Shown: positions 14,827 to 24,458, counted from the stretch's first letter. The stretch: DNA of 64,000 nt from Calditrichota bacterium (GCA_008501735.1 QQUF01000038.1:21418-85417), one strand, 5' to 3'. Program-made: numbers and translations. Notes: generated by a model from the sequence alone, not told the origin.

Positions 14827-15531
14827 TTAAAAAACTCTTTTTAGAACTTCTTCATAAGCATTTTCAACTCCGCCCATATTTTGGCGAAATCTGTCTTTAT
14901 CTAATTTCTCATTTGTAGTTGCATCCCAAAAACGACAAGTGTCTGGTGAAATTTCATCTCCAAGAACAACATCTTTTTTAGCGTCTAAACCCCATTCTAA
15001 TTTAAAGTCAACGAGTTTAAGATTCCTTCTACTGAAAAAGTCTTTTAACAATACATTTACTTTAAGTGTGTTTCTTCTGATTTTGTCAAGTTGGTCATCT
15101 GTTGCCAATTCTTGGTCAAAAATTTCTGTTTCTGAAATGAACGGGTCGCCCAAATCATCATCTTTTAAACAGTATTCCAAAATAGGTGGATTTAAAACTG
15201 TGCCTTCTTCAACATTTTCTCTTTTTAAGTAACTTCCTGCCGCAATGTTTCTAACAATTACTTCAAGTTTGAACATTTGAAGTTTTTTGATTTCCATTGC
15301 ATTTGGGGCAGTTCTTTTTACAAAATGAGTTGGAACTTGGTGACTGTCTAAGTATTGAAATAATCTTGATGAAATTTTGTTGTTAATTTCACCTTTATTT
15401 GAAATCTGACCTTTTTTCTTGCCATTGAAAGCCGTTGCATCATCTTTGAATTCTTGAATCCAAAATGCTGGCTTAGTTGAAGGATAAATTTTCTTAGCTT
15501 TTCCTTCGTAAATCACTTCTGTGTTGTCCAA
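14827..15531 (-). CDS. purC: Phosphoribosylaminoimidazole-succinocarboxamide synthase
   Basis: The 234-residue product joins CAIR and aspartate to give SAICAR in purine synthesis. It has the family start EVIYEGKAKKIYP, the ATP-binding DDATAFNGKKKG, LEVIVRNIAAGS and KLVDFKLEWGLD, followed by the LGDEISPDTCRFWD signature. The length fits the bacterial single-domain enzyme. Translation starts at TTG 15531, with AGGAG seven bases upstream and no better ATG. It lies between purB and psd, so purine genes lead into phospholipid genes on one probable transcript. Confidence 0.95.
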   Translation of the reverse strand: MDNTEVIYEGKAKKIYPSTKPAFWIQEFKDDATAFNGKKKGQISNKGEINNKISSRLFQYLDSHQVPTHFVKRTAPNAMEIKKLQMFKLEVIVRNIAAGSYLKRENVEEGTVLNPPILEYCLKDDDLGDPFISETEIFDQELATDDQLDKIRRNTLKVNVLLKDFFSRRNLKLVDFKLEWGLDAKKDVVLGDEISPDTCRFWDATTNEKLDKDRFRQNMGGVENAYEEVLKRVF

Positions 15532-15614
15532 GATTTATCTCCTGTATTTCTATTTAAATTATTCATTTTCAAAACTTTCAAATTTACTCAAAGTAAATTC
15601 GATTTCATAATTTT

Positions 15615-16913
15615 TTAATTTTCTATTCTTGCTTGCTTAAAAATGTAATCTACATTCTTGAGACTTTTGTCGAAATCGAAACAAGAATTTATTTCATTTT
15701 CGTTTAAGTATTCGGCAATTTCAGAATCTCTTTTTAAGACAATTTGAAAGTTCTCTTTAGTTTTCCAAACTTCCATCGCATTTCTTTGGACTAATCTGTA
15801 AGCAACTTCACGTAAGCAGCCTTTTTTAGTCAAAGCCAAAAGAACTGTTTGTGAGAAAACCAAACCATTTGTGAGGTTGATATTTTTAATCATTTGCTCA
15901 GGGTAAACTAAAAGATTTTCGACTAATTTTGTAACCTTAGTCAAAAGATGATTCGCCAAAATTGTACTGTCAGGTAAAATTACTCTTTCTACAGAAGAAT
16001 GAGAAATATCTCTTTCGTGCCAAAGTGGAACGTTTTCAAGTCCTGCCAAAGCGTTCGTTCTAAGAAGTCTTGCAAGCCCTGAGACTTGTTCACTGACAAT
16101 TGGATTTCTCTTGTGAGGCATTGCTGAAGAGCCTTTTTGTTTCTTCGAGAAAAATTCTTCAGCTTCTAAAACTTCTGTTCTTTGTAAATGTCGGACTTCA
16201 ACCGCTATTTTATCCAAAGTTGAGCCAATCATTGCGATTGCACAAAGAAACTCTGCGTGTCTGTCTCGTTGAATTACTTGAGTCGAAACAGATTCTGCTT
16301 TCAGTCCTAACTTCTCACAAACAAATTCTTGGACGTAAGGCTCAAGATGTTCAAAAGTTCCAACTGCTCCAGAAACTTGACCAACTGAGACACTTTCCAA
16401 AGCTGCTTCAAAGCGTTTCTTGTTACGTCTCATTTCTTCGCACCACATTGCAAATTTTAGTCCGAAAGAAGTGATTTCTGCGTGAATTCCGTGAGAACGT
16501 CCAACACAAGGAGTCATTTTAAATTCAATTGCACGAAGTCTTAGAGCTTCGATTAAATTTTCAATATCTCGTAAAATTATTTCGCCAGCTTGTTTGCACT
16601 GAACTGCCAAAGCTGTGTCCAAAACGTCAGAAGAAGTCATTCCGTAATGAATGTGCTTGGAATCTTCGCCAACGTATTCGGCAACATTTGTCAAAAAAGC
16701 AATCACGTCGTGTTTGACTTCTGCTTCAATGTCCAAAATTCTTTGAACTTCAAAATTGCCTTTTGCACGAATGTTTTTTACAACGTCTTTAGGGATTTCA
16801 CCTTTTTCTGCTCTTGCCTCACAGGCTAAAGTTTCGATTTCTAACCAAACTCTGAAACGGTTCTCATCAGACCAAATTTTACCCATTTCTTCGCGGGTGT
16901 AACGTGGAATCAT
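15615..16913 (-). CDS. purB: Adenylosuccinate lyase
   Basis: The 432-residue product belongs to the fumarase/aspartase superfamily. The signature loop GSSAMPHKRNP is intact, as are HYGMTSSDVLDTA, VGRSHGIHAEITSFG and WHERDISHSSVER, which contribute catalytic His and Ser residues. The enzyme cleaves SAICAR and adenylosuccinate, so it acts directly after PurC and again in AMP synthesis. The start is ATG 16913. It is the first gene of the minus-strand run, with a 117-base divergent promoter region shared with the kinase at 17030. Confidence 0.95.
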   Translation of the reverse strand: MIPRYTREEMGKIWSDENRFRVWLEIETLACEARAEKGEIPKDVVKNIRAKGNFEVQRILDIEAEVKHDVIAFLTNVAEYVGEDSKHIHYGMTSSDVLDTALAVQCKQAGEIILRDIENLIEALRLRAIEFKMTPCVGRSHGIHAEITSFGLKFAMWCEEMRRNKKRFEAALESVSVGQVSGAVGTFEHLEPYVQEFVCEKLGLKAESVSTQVIQRDRHAEFLCAIAMIGSTLDKIAVEVRHLQRTEVLEAEEFFSKKQKGSSAMPHKRNPIVSEQVSGLARLLRTNALAGLENVPLWHERDISHSSVERVILPDSTILANHLLTKVTKLVENLLVYPEQMIKNINLTNGLVFSQTVLLALTKKGCLREVAYRLVQRNAMEVWKTKENFQIVLKRDSEIAEYLNENEINSCFDFDKSLKNVDYIFKQARIEN

Positions 16914-17029
16914 TTTTTACTCAAAATTTTATTTTTTAGTGTTTTAATTAAGTCATAAATTTTGTCGGAATAAAAAAAAAATTGCCAACTAATGAAACTA
17001 AAGAATAAAATCGTTTGGATTTTTAGAAA

Positions 17030-17887
17030 ATGAATAAAATTATTTGCTTCGGTGAAATTCTTTGGGATTTTTTACCAAAAGGGAAATTTATTGGTGGAGC
17101 ACCTTTTAATGTCGCTTTTCATTTGAACAAATTTGGTAACGAACCAATTTTAGTAAGCTCGGTTGGCAAAGATAAACTTGGTAAAAAAACAGTAGAGTTT
17201 CTGAAAAAGAATGAATTTCAAACTAAATTTGTTTCCCAAAATGAAAAACTTGAAACGGGTAAAGTTGTCGTTGAGTTTACAAAGCTAGGTGAACCGATTT
17301 ACAAAATTTTAGAAAATTCAGCTTGGGATTCAATTTCAGTTCCTAATGAACTTTTAAATTTAGCAAAAAATTCACAAGCATTAGTTTTTGGTTCTTTGGC
17401 TTTGAGGGAAGGGAAAAACTTAGTAGAACTACAAAAACTTTTACGGCTTGGAAATCTGACTAAATTTTTTGATGTAAATTTGAGATTTCCTTTTGTAAAT
17501 AAGAAATTAATTCTCGAATTAATGAGAAAAGTAGATTTCTTAAAAGTTAATGAAGAGGAACTTTATTATTTGAGTAACTCAAAAGGCAGAAATGAAGCAA
17601 TTGAGATTTTAAGTGAAAAAACTAAAGCGACAATTTGTGTAACGCTTGGTGAAAAAGGAGCAATTTTAGTTTCTGGCAGAAATATTTTTGAAGTAAAATC
17701 TCCAAAAGTGAAAGTAAAAGACATAATTGGAGCAGGAGATGCTTTTTGGGCTTCTTTTGTAAATTCAGTTTTGAGAAATGAAAATGATTTTTCAGAAATT
17801 TTAACGAAAGCCTGTAAGTTAGGAAGTTTAGTTGTAGCCGAAGAAGGAGCTACACCAAATTTAAATCAAAATTTGGAAAGATACTGA
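17030..17887 (+). CDS. PfkB-family carbohydrate kinase (fructokinase-like)
   Basis: The 285-residue product has the ribokinase-type fold. The N-terminal GEILWDFLP and KFIGGAPFNVAFHL stretch binds the sugar. KVNEEEL and TLGEKGAILV follow, and the C-terminal DIIGAGDAFWASFV signature contains the catalytic Asp at residue 237. The N-terminal pattern is closest to bacterial fructokinases, but substrate cannot be fixed from sequence in this family. The length is slightly short for the family. It is divergent from purB, and the lipoprotein sugar dehydrogenase gene begins 38 bases downstream; both act on sugars, but a shared pathway is only a guess. Confidence 0.85.
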   Translation: MNKIICFGEILWDFLPKGKFIGGAPFNVAFHLNKFGNEPILVSSVGKDKLGKKTVEFLKKNEFQTKFVSQNEKLETGKVVVEFTKLGEPIYKILENSAWDSISVPNELLNLAKNSQALVFGSLALREGKNLVELQKLLRLGNLTKFFDVNLRFPFVNKKLILELMRKVDFLKVNEEELYYLSNSKGRNEAIEILSEKTKATICVTLGEKGAILVSGRNIFEVKSPKVKVKDIIGAGDAFWASFVNSVLRNENDFSEILTKACKLGSLVVAEEGATPNLNQNLERY

Positions 17888-17924
17888 TAGCCTGACTCAC
17901 ACTCATTTAAATTAAAGTAAAAAA

Positions 17925-19067
17925 ATGATAAAATTCTTTCTTCTAATTCTTGTTCTAATCAACACTTCTTGCAAGTCAGAAGACAGTAATACCTCGAAAA
18001 TCGAAACTTTAAAATTCACGCAAGTATTTGAAAATGTTGCTTTGGAAAAACCTGTTGATTTCCAAAATTGTGGCGATGACAGAATTTTTGTTGTTGAGCA
18101 AGAAGGTAGAATTCAAGTCATAAACTCACAAACACAAGAGTCAAATTTATTTTTGGACATTTCGGAAAAAGTTGATGATAACGGAAATGAGGAAGGGTTG
18201 CTCGGATTAGCTTTTCACCCAAATTTCAAAAATAACGGATTTTTCTTTGTCAACTACACAGCAACAAATCCTGACAGAACTGTAATTTCAAGGTTTTCTG
18301 TTGCGAATGAAATTTCTGCAAATCCGCAAAGTGAGTTTGTAATTTTAGAAATTGAGCAACCTTACAGTAATCACAACGGCGGACAAATTGCTTTTGGAAA
18401 AGATGGATTTCTTTACATTGGAATGGGAGACGGAGGTTCTGCTGGCGACCCAAAAAATCACGGACAAAATTTGGAAACTCTTCTCGGAGCAATGTTAAGA
18501 ATTGATGTTGACACAACACAAAATGGTGAGAATTATGGAATTCCTGCGGACAATCCTTTTGTAGGAAATTCTGAAAATTTTCGTGAAGAGATTTTTGCTT
18601 ACGGTTTGAGAAATCCTTGGAGGTTTAGTTTTGACTCTGAAAGCGGAACTCTTTGGGCTGGCGACGTTGGACAAAATGCAATTGAAGAAGTTGACATTTT
18701 AGAAAATGGCAAAAATTATGGATGGAGAATTCAAGAGGGAACAAAGTGTTTTAATCCTTCCACAAATTGTGATACAACAGGTTTAGTCCAACCAATTGTT
18801 GAGTACACTCACGAAGTTGGTCGTTCAATTACAGGAGGTTTTGTTTACAGAGGAGAAAAAATAAATTCGCTTAAAGGAGCTTATGTTTACGCAGATTTTG
18901 TTTCGGGGATAATTTGGTCGCTTAAATTTGACAGTGGGAATTTGCCAATTGTTACGGAAGTTTTCCAAACTGAGAAATACATTTCAACTTTTGGTGTTGA
19001 CCAAAATCAAGAACTTTACTTTTGTGATTGGGAAAATGGAAAAATCTTTAAATTTGAAAGCAAATGA
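17925..19067 (+). CDS. Lipoprotein PQQ-dependent sugar dehydrogenase-like protein
   Basis: The 380-residue product begins with a lipoprotein signal peptide (MIKFFLLILVLINTSC, lipid-bearing Cys 16). The rest is a six-bladed beta-propeller of the glucose/sorbosone dehydrogenase family. Diagnostic stretches are GLLGLAFHPNFKNNGFFFVNY, given in part as LLGLAFHPNFKNNG, then YSNHNGGQIAFGKDG, YIGMGDGGSAGDP, GLRNPWRFSFD and AGDVGQNAIEEVD. Soluble members oxidise aldoses with pyrroloquinoline quinone and calcium. Whether PQQ is made in this organism cannot be judged. It probably sits on the inner or outer membrane facing the periplasm. Confidence 0.85.
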   Translation: MIKFFLLILVLINTSCKSEDSNTSKIETLKFTQVFENVALEKPVDFQNCGDDRIFVVEQEGRIQVINSQTQESNLFLDISEKVDDNGNEEGLLGLAFHPNFKNNGFFFVNYTATNPDRTVISRFSVANEISANPQSEFVILEIEQPYSNHNGGQIAFGKDGFLYIGMGDGGSAGDPKNHGQNLETLLGAMLRIDVDTTQNGENYGIPADNPFVGNSENFREEIFAYGLRNPWRFSFDSESGTLWAGDVGQNAIEEVDILENGKNYGWRIQEGTKCFNPSTNCDTTGLVQPIVEYTHEVGRSITGGFVYRGEKINSLKGAYVYADFVSGIIWSLKFDSGNLPIVTEVFQTEKYISTFGVDQNQELYFCDWENGKIFKFESK

Positions 19068-19138
19068 GATAAAAATTTTCATTTAGAAAATCTTTTGGCT
19101 TATCTTAGAAAAACTCAAAAATTCAATGAAATTTATTA

Positions 19139-20110
19139 ATGGCTACTAAATCTCAAAAAATTCGACTCGGGATTTTTGTTTCAGTTACTTCGGCAATTGG
19201 GATAATTATTTTAATTGCTTTGACTGGACAGAAAATCTTTGAACAACGCGACACTTACTTTGTAAAATATTCAAATATTTCTGTTCAAGGTTTGGAAGTT
19301 GGTTCGCAAGTAAAGTTTAATGGAATCTCTGTCGGTAGAGTCGAAAGCATTGAAATTGACAAGACTGATGTTGGTGCAATTGTTATGGAACTGAGTTTGG
19401 AAGAAGGGATTCCTATCAAAAAAGATACAAAGGCAACATTAGTAAGTCTTGGAATTACAGGTTTGAAAATTATTGAGCTGCAGGGCGGAACAAATGAGAC
19501 TGAACTTTTAGAAATAGGTGGATTTATTGAACCAGGTCAATCGCTTTTTGATGAAATTTCAGGCAAAGCAGAAGTAATTACCGAAAAAATTGAAACGGTT
19601 TTAAATAATTTTGTTCAGATGACTGGCGAAGGAAATCGGGAAAATATTGCAACTTTAATTGAACAATCTGCTTCTGCGATGTCAAATTTGAATAACTTAA
19701 TTAGCACAAACCAAATTATGGTTGAAAATTCTTTGGAAAATATGAATGAGCTTTCTACTAATTTGAATCAAACTGCAATTTCTCTTGACCAAACAATTCA
19801 GAGTCTTAACCGAATTCTCATTTCTGAAAACCTTAATAACACTTTTGCAAATCTTGACACAATTAGTTCAAATATAAAAGAAGTTCGTTTTGCTGAACTT
19901 TCAGAAGAAATGCAAAATACTTTAGTTCAAATGAATAAAACTATGAAAACAATTAACTCGACTGTTCAGAAAAGTCAAGCTGACATAATTGAATCCACAG
20001 AAAGTTTAAGAAGAAGTTTGCAAAATTTTGATGAGTTTACCAGAATCATTAAAGAAAATCCTTCTGCAATTATTAGAGGAGTCTCAAGTGGTGACGTTTT
20101 TGAAAATTAA
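19139..20110 (+). CDS. mlaD: MCE-domain lipid transport protein (MlaD-like)
   Basis: The 323-residue product has one N-terminal membrane segment (GIFVSVTSAIGIIILIAL). A single MCE domain follows at about 38-115 (YSNISVQGLEVGSQVKFNG, ISVGRVESI, ATLVSLGITGLKIIEL), and a long helical Asn/Ser/Thr-rich C-terminal region lies at 150-320. MCE proteins form hexameric rings that carry phospholipids between the membranes and dock on an MlaE/MlaF ABC transporter, both encoded downstream. The extended helical tail resembles the needle-forming tails of PqiB/LetB-type proteins rather than short MlaD. It opens the five-gene operon. Confidence 0.9.
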   Translation: MATKSQKIRLGIFVSVTSAIGIIILIALTGQKIFEQRDTYFVKYSNISVQGLEVGSQVKFNGISVGRVESIEIDKTDVGAIVMELSLEEGIPIKKDTKATLVSLGITGLKIIELQGGTNETELLEIGGFIEPGQSLFDEISGKAEVITEKIETVLNNFVQMTGEGNRENIATLIEQSASAMSNLNNLISTNQIMVENSLENMNELSTNLNQTAISLDQTIQSLNRILISENLNNTFANLDTISSNIKEVRFAELSEEMQNTLVQMNKTMKTINSTVQKSQADIIESTESLRRSLQNFDEFTRIIKENPSAIIRGVSSGDVFEN

Positions 20111-20747
20111 TCTAACTCGATTAATTTTACTTGTGGTTTTTCTTTTAACAATTGGTTGTGGAGGAACATCAAGTTTAGTAAGAAATTATTATCTTTTGGA
20201 TTATCCGATTGTTGTAAAAAATGAAATTAAACCCCAAAAGCCTTTTCCTATTAAAGTTGGAATTAAAAGATTTACGATTCCATCGATTTATGAAAGAGAT
20301 AACAAAGTAGTTTTTAGAAGTTCGCAATTTCAACTAAGGTACTATGCAAGAGAAGTTTACGTTGCTAAGCCAAATATTTTGATTACAGATTTAGTCGCAA
20401 AACATATAAAGCAGTATGGGATTTTTGAACAATTTGGTAAAGAATTCATAGATTCACCAGATTACGAAATCATTGGAAGTGTTGATGCAATTGAACGTTA
20501 TGATATCGGAGAATTTGGCGGAGCTCATTTTGCTATGACTCTGAAATTAGTCCACAGTAATGATTACAATGTTGTAGTTGAACATAAATTTAACATTATT
20601 GAAAAACTGTATAATCCGCAAACTTCTGCTTTAGTTAAAGAATTTAGCCAAATATTGGATTCACAAACTGATAATTTTATTGAAAAGATAAATGAGTTTT
20701 TTAAAGACAAAAAATTTCAGAAAGAGAAGGTAGAAAATGTTAATTAG
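20088..20747 (+). CDS. ABC transporter auxiliary lipoprotein of the MCE system
   Basis: The frame opens earlier at an ATG (20028), but that would put 20 polar residues before the signal peptide. GTG at 20088 (or 20091) is favoured because AGGAG lies at 20077..20081 and the signal sequence FLKINLTRLILLVVFLLTIGC with lipid-bearing Cys then starts at once. The remaining roughly 195 residues (VRNYYLLDYP, PIKVGIKRFTIP, SSQFQLRYYAREVYVAKPN) match the ABC-type transport auxiliary component family that includes PqiC. The gene overlaps the end of mlaD by 23 bases. The protein would sit on the outer membrane's inner leaflet and connect the MCE bridge to it. Confidence 0.8.
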   Translation: MVTFLKINLTRLILLVVFLLTIGCGGTSSLVRNYYLLDYPIVVKNEIKPQKPFPIKVGIKRFTIPSIYERDNKVVFRSSQFQLRYYAREVYVAKPNILITDLVAKHIKQYGIFEQFGKEFIDSPDYEIIGSVDAIERYDIGEFGGAHFAMTLKLVHSNDYNVVVEHKFNIIEKLYNPQTSALVKEFSQILDSQTDNFIEKINEFFKDKKFQKEKVENVN

Positions 20748-22590
20748 CATAATTTTTACATTCCTTTTTCTTTTTAACGGATTAGTTAATATTGAAGCTT
20801 CTCAAAAAGCAAAGTGTGGATTAATAATTCAAACTCTTGATGAAAATTTAAACTCAATAGAAATCGACTATGAAATAACCGATTCAATTGGTAAACTCAA
20901 AACAAGCATTCAAAATCAAGCTACTACAAAGTCGAAATCTGTTTGGATTTTAAATGAAGGTGAATACAAAATATTCGGTTTAGGAAGTAGTTTCGATTTA
21001 ACGAATTTTAATTTTGTTAGAGTGAATCTAAGCGATGGCGAAGTAAAAAACCTTTCTATAATTTTTAACTCAAAAACCGAAGAAGTGATTGGTGAATTTA
21101 GCACTCAAACTTGGACAGCAAAGAACCCAATTGCACAAGAAAAAGAAATTAATCCTAATTTCTCGCCAGGTGAAGGCGGTTTGTTAATTCCTGTTATGAC
21201 TGACAATGCAACAGAACCTCCTTTCACAATTGTTAATTCAGAAGGAAATAAATTTTATGACCAAGAAATGGGAAAGGTCATAAAATTAACACCCGGAAAT
21301 TATTCTGTGATTGTTGGTGAATTTATTCGTGGGCGTGAAATCGAAATTAAAAATATCGAAGTTTTGCCACAAGAAACAACGATTGTAAAGCCTACTTGGA
21401 GTAGTTTGATAATTAATGTTGTTGACAAAGACAGAAACCAACTCAACGAAGCGTATGAGATTTACAGTTTACCTGAATACTCAAATTATGGTCAAGGAAC
21501 TGGTCGTGAAGAAGGTTTTGGAGAGAATTTAAGAGTTTGGACTTTGGCTCCTGGAATTTATAAAATTATTCAAAGTGGTGAATCTCAAAACACTTACGAA
21601 AATTTCACAACAGTTCAACTTCAACAAGGTGAACTAACTCAGCTTACAGTTGTAATTGACGAAGAGACTGGAGATTTCATTGGAGCAGGAGTTTTGGACA
21701 TTGCTTCAACTAATGTAGAAATTGCAAGGAATTGGAAAGTTTTTAGAGCTCTCTACGGAAATCTCCAAATTGTAAACACAAAAGATGAATTGAGTGATGA
21801 GTCAGAAACTTCGATAATATTTTCGATTCAAGCAGATATAAACTCAAAGTATGAAAATGATAGAATTTCGTTTCTTTCCAAATTATTCATTGACGAAAGT
21901 TTTACTCGCGAAGAAGGAGCAAGATTTGAGACAACAAGAGATGAAATCCGATTTCGTAATACTGGTATTTTTAGGTTAACCAAAAGGCGATTTCTATTGG
22001 TTCGAGAACTGGGGATTTATGGCAGGTTTTACGTTACTTCAAAGGCTTTTCGCCAACTTCAAAACTTGGATTCAGAGTTTGAAGTTCTAAAAATTGACCC
22101 AGCAACCCAAGACACATTGATTGAATCAAATGTTGACCAAACTGAACTTTCTCCAAGTTTTTTCCCACTGACTTTAGAAGAAGGAATTGGATTTAATATA
22201 AATGTTATGAAAACTACAAACTCAAACATCAATTTTAGAGCAGGTTTAGGTTACAAACAGATTTACAACAAAGACTCGTATGAATTTACAAGCGATAATG
22301 AAACTCAAAAAATTTACACAAAAATTGATGACAATAAAGTTGAAGGTTTTGAATTTTCATTTTTAAATGAATTAAAACCAATTAGAAGAGTAACTATCAA
22401 CAATGAGTTCAATATCATTTTACCTTTTGACAAAGAAAAGTCGAATTCATTTGACGGTGAAAGTCAAATAAATATTAAATTATTCAAAAATACTTCTTTA
22501 GATTATACTTTTAGAATTTCTAAAGCTGAAGATGCAGACAAACCGAATTTTGAGAATATTCTTCAACTTCGATTTTCAATTATTTTTTAA
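20737..22590 (+). CDS. Secreted outer-membrane beta-barrel-like protein in the MCE operon
   Basis: The 617-residue product has a signal peptide (MLISIIFTFLFLFNGLVNIEAS). A periplasmic N-terminal half of Ig-like or carboxypeptidase-regulatory-like repeats follows (LNEGEYKIFGLGS, LTPGNYSVIVGEF and LAPGIYKIIQSGE are three parallel motifs). From about residue 330 the sequence shows alternating amphipathic strands, ending in ENILQLRFSIIF with a terminal Phe as in outer-membrane barrels. The start overlaps the lipoprotein gene by 11 bases, and mlaE begins 2 bases after the stop, so it is an integral operon member. I do not recognise a family; an outer-membrane terminus for the lipid bridge is an inference from context. 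Confidence 0.65.
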   Translation: MLISIIFTFLFLFNGLVNIEASQKAKCGLIIQTLDENLNSIEIDYEITDSIGKLKTSIQNQATTKSKSVWILNEGEYKIFGLGSSFDLTNFNFVRVNLSDGEVKNLSIIFNSKTEEVIGEFSTQTWTAKNPIAQEKEINPNFSPGEGGLLIPVMTDNATEPPFTIVNSEGNKFYDQEMGKVIKLTPGNYSVIVGEFIRGREIEIKNIEVLPQETTIVKPTWSSLIINVVDKDRNQLNEAYEIYSLPEYSNYGQGTGREEGFGENLRVWTLAPGIYKIIQSGESQNTYENFTTVQLQQGELTQLTVVIDEETGDFIGAGVLDIASTNVEIARNWKVFRALYGNLQIVNTKDELSDESETSIIFSIQADINSKYENDRISFLSKLFIDESFTREEGARFETTRDEIRFRNTGIFRLTKRRFLLVRELGIYGRFYVTSKAFRQLQNLDSEFEVLKIDPATQDTLIESNVDQTELSPSFFPLTLEEGIGFNINVMKTTNSNINFRAGLGYKQIYNKDSYEFTSDNETQKIYTKIDDNKVEGFEFSFLNELKPIRRVTINNEFNIILPFDKEKSNSFDGESQINIKLFKNTSLDYTFRISKAEDADKPNFENILQLRFSIIF

Positions 22591-22592
22591 AA

Positions 22593-23681
22593 ATGTTAAA
22601 AATCAGCCAAAATGAAAATCGAATCGATTTTGAAGGTGAATTGAGTTTCTCAGAAGTAAAACAAGCCTACGATACACTCCAAAAAATTATCAAAATTACA
22701 AACCAAGACTTAATTTTTGACTTAGAGAAAATATCAAAAATTGACAGTTCAGGAGTTGCATTTTTAGATATAGCCCGAGAAAAATTGAAGAGTAAAAATT
22801 TAGAACTAAAAATTTTTAACACATCTCAAGACATTCAAGAAGTGATTCAAACTTTTTCAGCAGGAAAAGTAGCTCTAAACTTACAGGTGAAAAAAGATGG
22901 TTTCTTGGAATCTATAGGAGATAGTTTTTATGGCTTTATTCAAAATTTAGAAAACCTGCTTTACTTAATTTCAGATATTTTTTTCTGGAGCATTGTTGGA
23001 ATTTTTAACCGAAAAGGTGCAAGAAAAGATTCTTTCATTCAGCAGGCAGTTTTAATCGGAGTAAATTCTGTTCCGATTCTTGGACTGATTTCCTTGCTAA
23101 TCGGATTAATTTTGGCTTTGCAATCTGCTGAACAGCTCAGGCAATTTGGTGCAAATATTTATGTCGCAGATTTGATTGCAGTTTCAATGACTCGCGAAAT
23201 GGGACCTTTAATAACTGCCATAATTTTGTCAGGTCGAAGCGGTTCAGCAATTGCTTCGGAAGTTGCAACAATGGTTGTAACGGAAGAACTTGATGCTTTG
23301 AAAACAATGGGAATTAATCCTGTTCGCTACGTTTACGTTCCAAAAATTCACGCAATTACAATCGTAATGCCGTTATTGGCAATCTTGTCAATTGTCATTG
23401 GAATTGCAGGTGGATTTTTGATTGGATATTTTTATTTAGATTTGAGTTTTAATGCTTACTTAAAAGAAACGTTAAGTGTTCTTTATCTCAAGGATTTTGT
23501 AACAGGAATCTTGAAAAGTATCGCTTTTGCTTGGATAATTGTGATTTCGGGTTGCTTTTATGGAAGCATTGTTCGAGGTGGAGCAGAAGGAGTTGGAAAA
23601 GCAACGACTGCTTCAGTTGTAGCTTCGATTTTTATGGTAATTCTTGCAGACAGTTTGTTTAGTCTAATTTTTTATTTCTAA
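22593..23681 (+). CDS. mlaE: MlaE-family permease with N-terminal STAS domain
   Basis: The 362-residue protein joins an N-terminal STAS domain (about 1-95; LIFDLEKISKIDSSGVAFLD is its core) to an MlaE permease domain (about 105-362). The permease shows GLISLLIGLILALQSAEQL, MTREMGPLITAIILSGRSGS and ELDALKTMGINPVRY, with five or six membrane segments. In E. coli the STAS protein MlaB is separate and stabilises the ATPase; fusion to the permease is common in other phyla. With MlaF and MlaD it forms the inner-membrane lipid transporter. Confidence 0.93.
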   Translation: MLKISQNENRIDFEGELSFSEVKQAYDTLQKIIKITNQDLIFDLEKISKIDSSGVAFLDIAREKLKSKNLELKIFNTSQDIQEVIQTFSAGKVALNLQVKKDGFLESIGDSFYGFIQNLENLLYLISDIFFWSIVGIFNRKGARKDSFIQQAVLIGVNSVPILGLISLLIGLILALQSAEQLRQFGANIYVADLIAVSMTREMGPLITAIILSGRSGSAIASEVATMVVTEELDALKTMGINPVRYVYVPKIHAITIVMPLLAILSIVIGIAGGFLIGYFYLDLSFNAYLKETLSVLYLKDFVTGILKSIAFAWIIVISGCFYGSIVRGGAEGVGKATTASVVASIFMVILADSLFSLIFYF

Positions 23682-23685
23682 TTTA

Positions 23686-23713
23686 GGGTAGAGACACAAG
23701 ACTTTGCGTCTTA
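23686..23713. repeat. Dispersed palindrome, copy 1
   Basis: GTAGAGACACAAGACTTTGCGTCTTAA contains AGACACAA and TTGCGTCT arms with one mismatch and a two-base centre. It lies between mlaE and mlaF. The motif is shared with 28882..28906 and 55384..55411. Confidence 0.6.
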
Positions 23714-23720
23714 ATTTAAA

Positions 23721-24458
23721 ATGCAAAACGTAATTGAAATTGAAAATCTTGTTGCCAAATACGGTGAAAAAGTTATCCTCGATGGAATTAACGTAAACAT
23801 TCCAAAAGGAAAAATTACGATTGTGCTTGGTGGAAGTGGTTCGGGTAAAACAACTTTTTTGAGAAGCATAATTGGACTTTTAGAACCTGCTGAAGGCACT
23901 GTAAAAATGTTGGGCAAAATTGTAAACCAACTTGACGAAAAAGAACAAGAAGAGGTTTTGAAGCAAATTGGAGTTCTTTTTCAAAATGGAGCGTTATTAA
24001 ACTCAATTTCGATTAGCGAAAATGTTTCTGTCCCTTTAGAAAAACACACGAACTTACCAAAAGAAATTATTGATAAAATTGTAGAAAGCAAACTCTCGCT
24101 TGTAAGTCTTTCTCACGCACTAAAACTTCTACCATCTGAACTTTCAGGTGGAATGAAAAAACGTGCTGCTTTAGCGAGAGCAATTGCACTTGACCCACAA
24201 ATTTTATTCTGCGACGAACCTTCTGCTGGACTTGACCCAATCACTTCTGTAAATCTTGACGAATTAATTCTCAAGCTCAAAGACCAGTTGAAAATTTCAA
24301 TTTTAATCATTACTCACGAACTTGCAAGTATTCACAGAATTGCAGATGAAATTATTTTTCTTAGCAAAGGAAAGTTGATTTTTCAAGGAACTTTAGAAGA
24401 GGCAAAAAACTCTGGAATCGAAGAAGTTGTAGAATTTTTCAAAATAGGTGAATTTTGA
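23721..24458 (+). CDS. mlaF: MlaF-type ABC transporter ATP-binding protein
   Basis: The 245-residue ATPase has Walker A GGSGSGKTTFLR, the Q-loop in IGVLFQNGAL, ABC signature LSGGMKKRAALARA, Walker B ILFCDEPSAGLDP and the switch His in ITHELAS. The LFQNGAL and LSGGM(K/R)KR forms are typical of the MlaF/Mkl subfamily that drives MlaE permeases. It is 39 bases after mlaE, with a dispersed palindrome in the gap, and completes the lipid transport operon. It powers phospholipid movement to or from the MCE bridge at the inner membrane. Confidence 0.93.
   Translation: MQNVIEIENLVAKYGEKVILDGINVNIPKGKITIVLGGSGSGKTTFLRSIIGLLEPAEGTVKMLGKIVNQLDEKEQEEVLKQIGVLFQNGALLNSISISENVSVPLEKHTNLPKEIIDKIVESKLSLVSLSHALKLLPSELSGGMKKRAALARAIALDPQILFCDEPSAGLDPITSVNLDELILKLKDQLKISILIITHELASIHRIADEIIFLSKGKLIFQGTLEEAKNSGIEEVVEFFKIGEF

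Noticed and set aside
16100-16474. Open frame of 124 residues on the plus strand inside purB
   Set aside because: It is antisense to a clearly conserved enzyme, with no family resemblance and no ribosome site.
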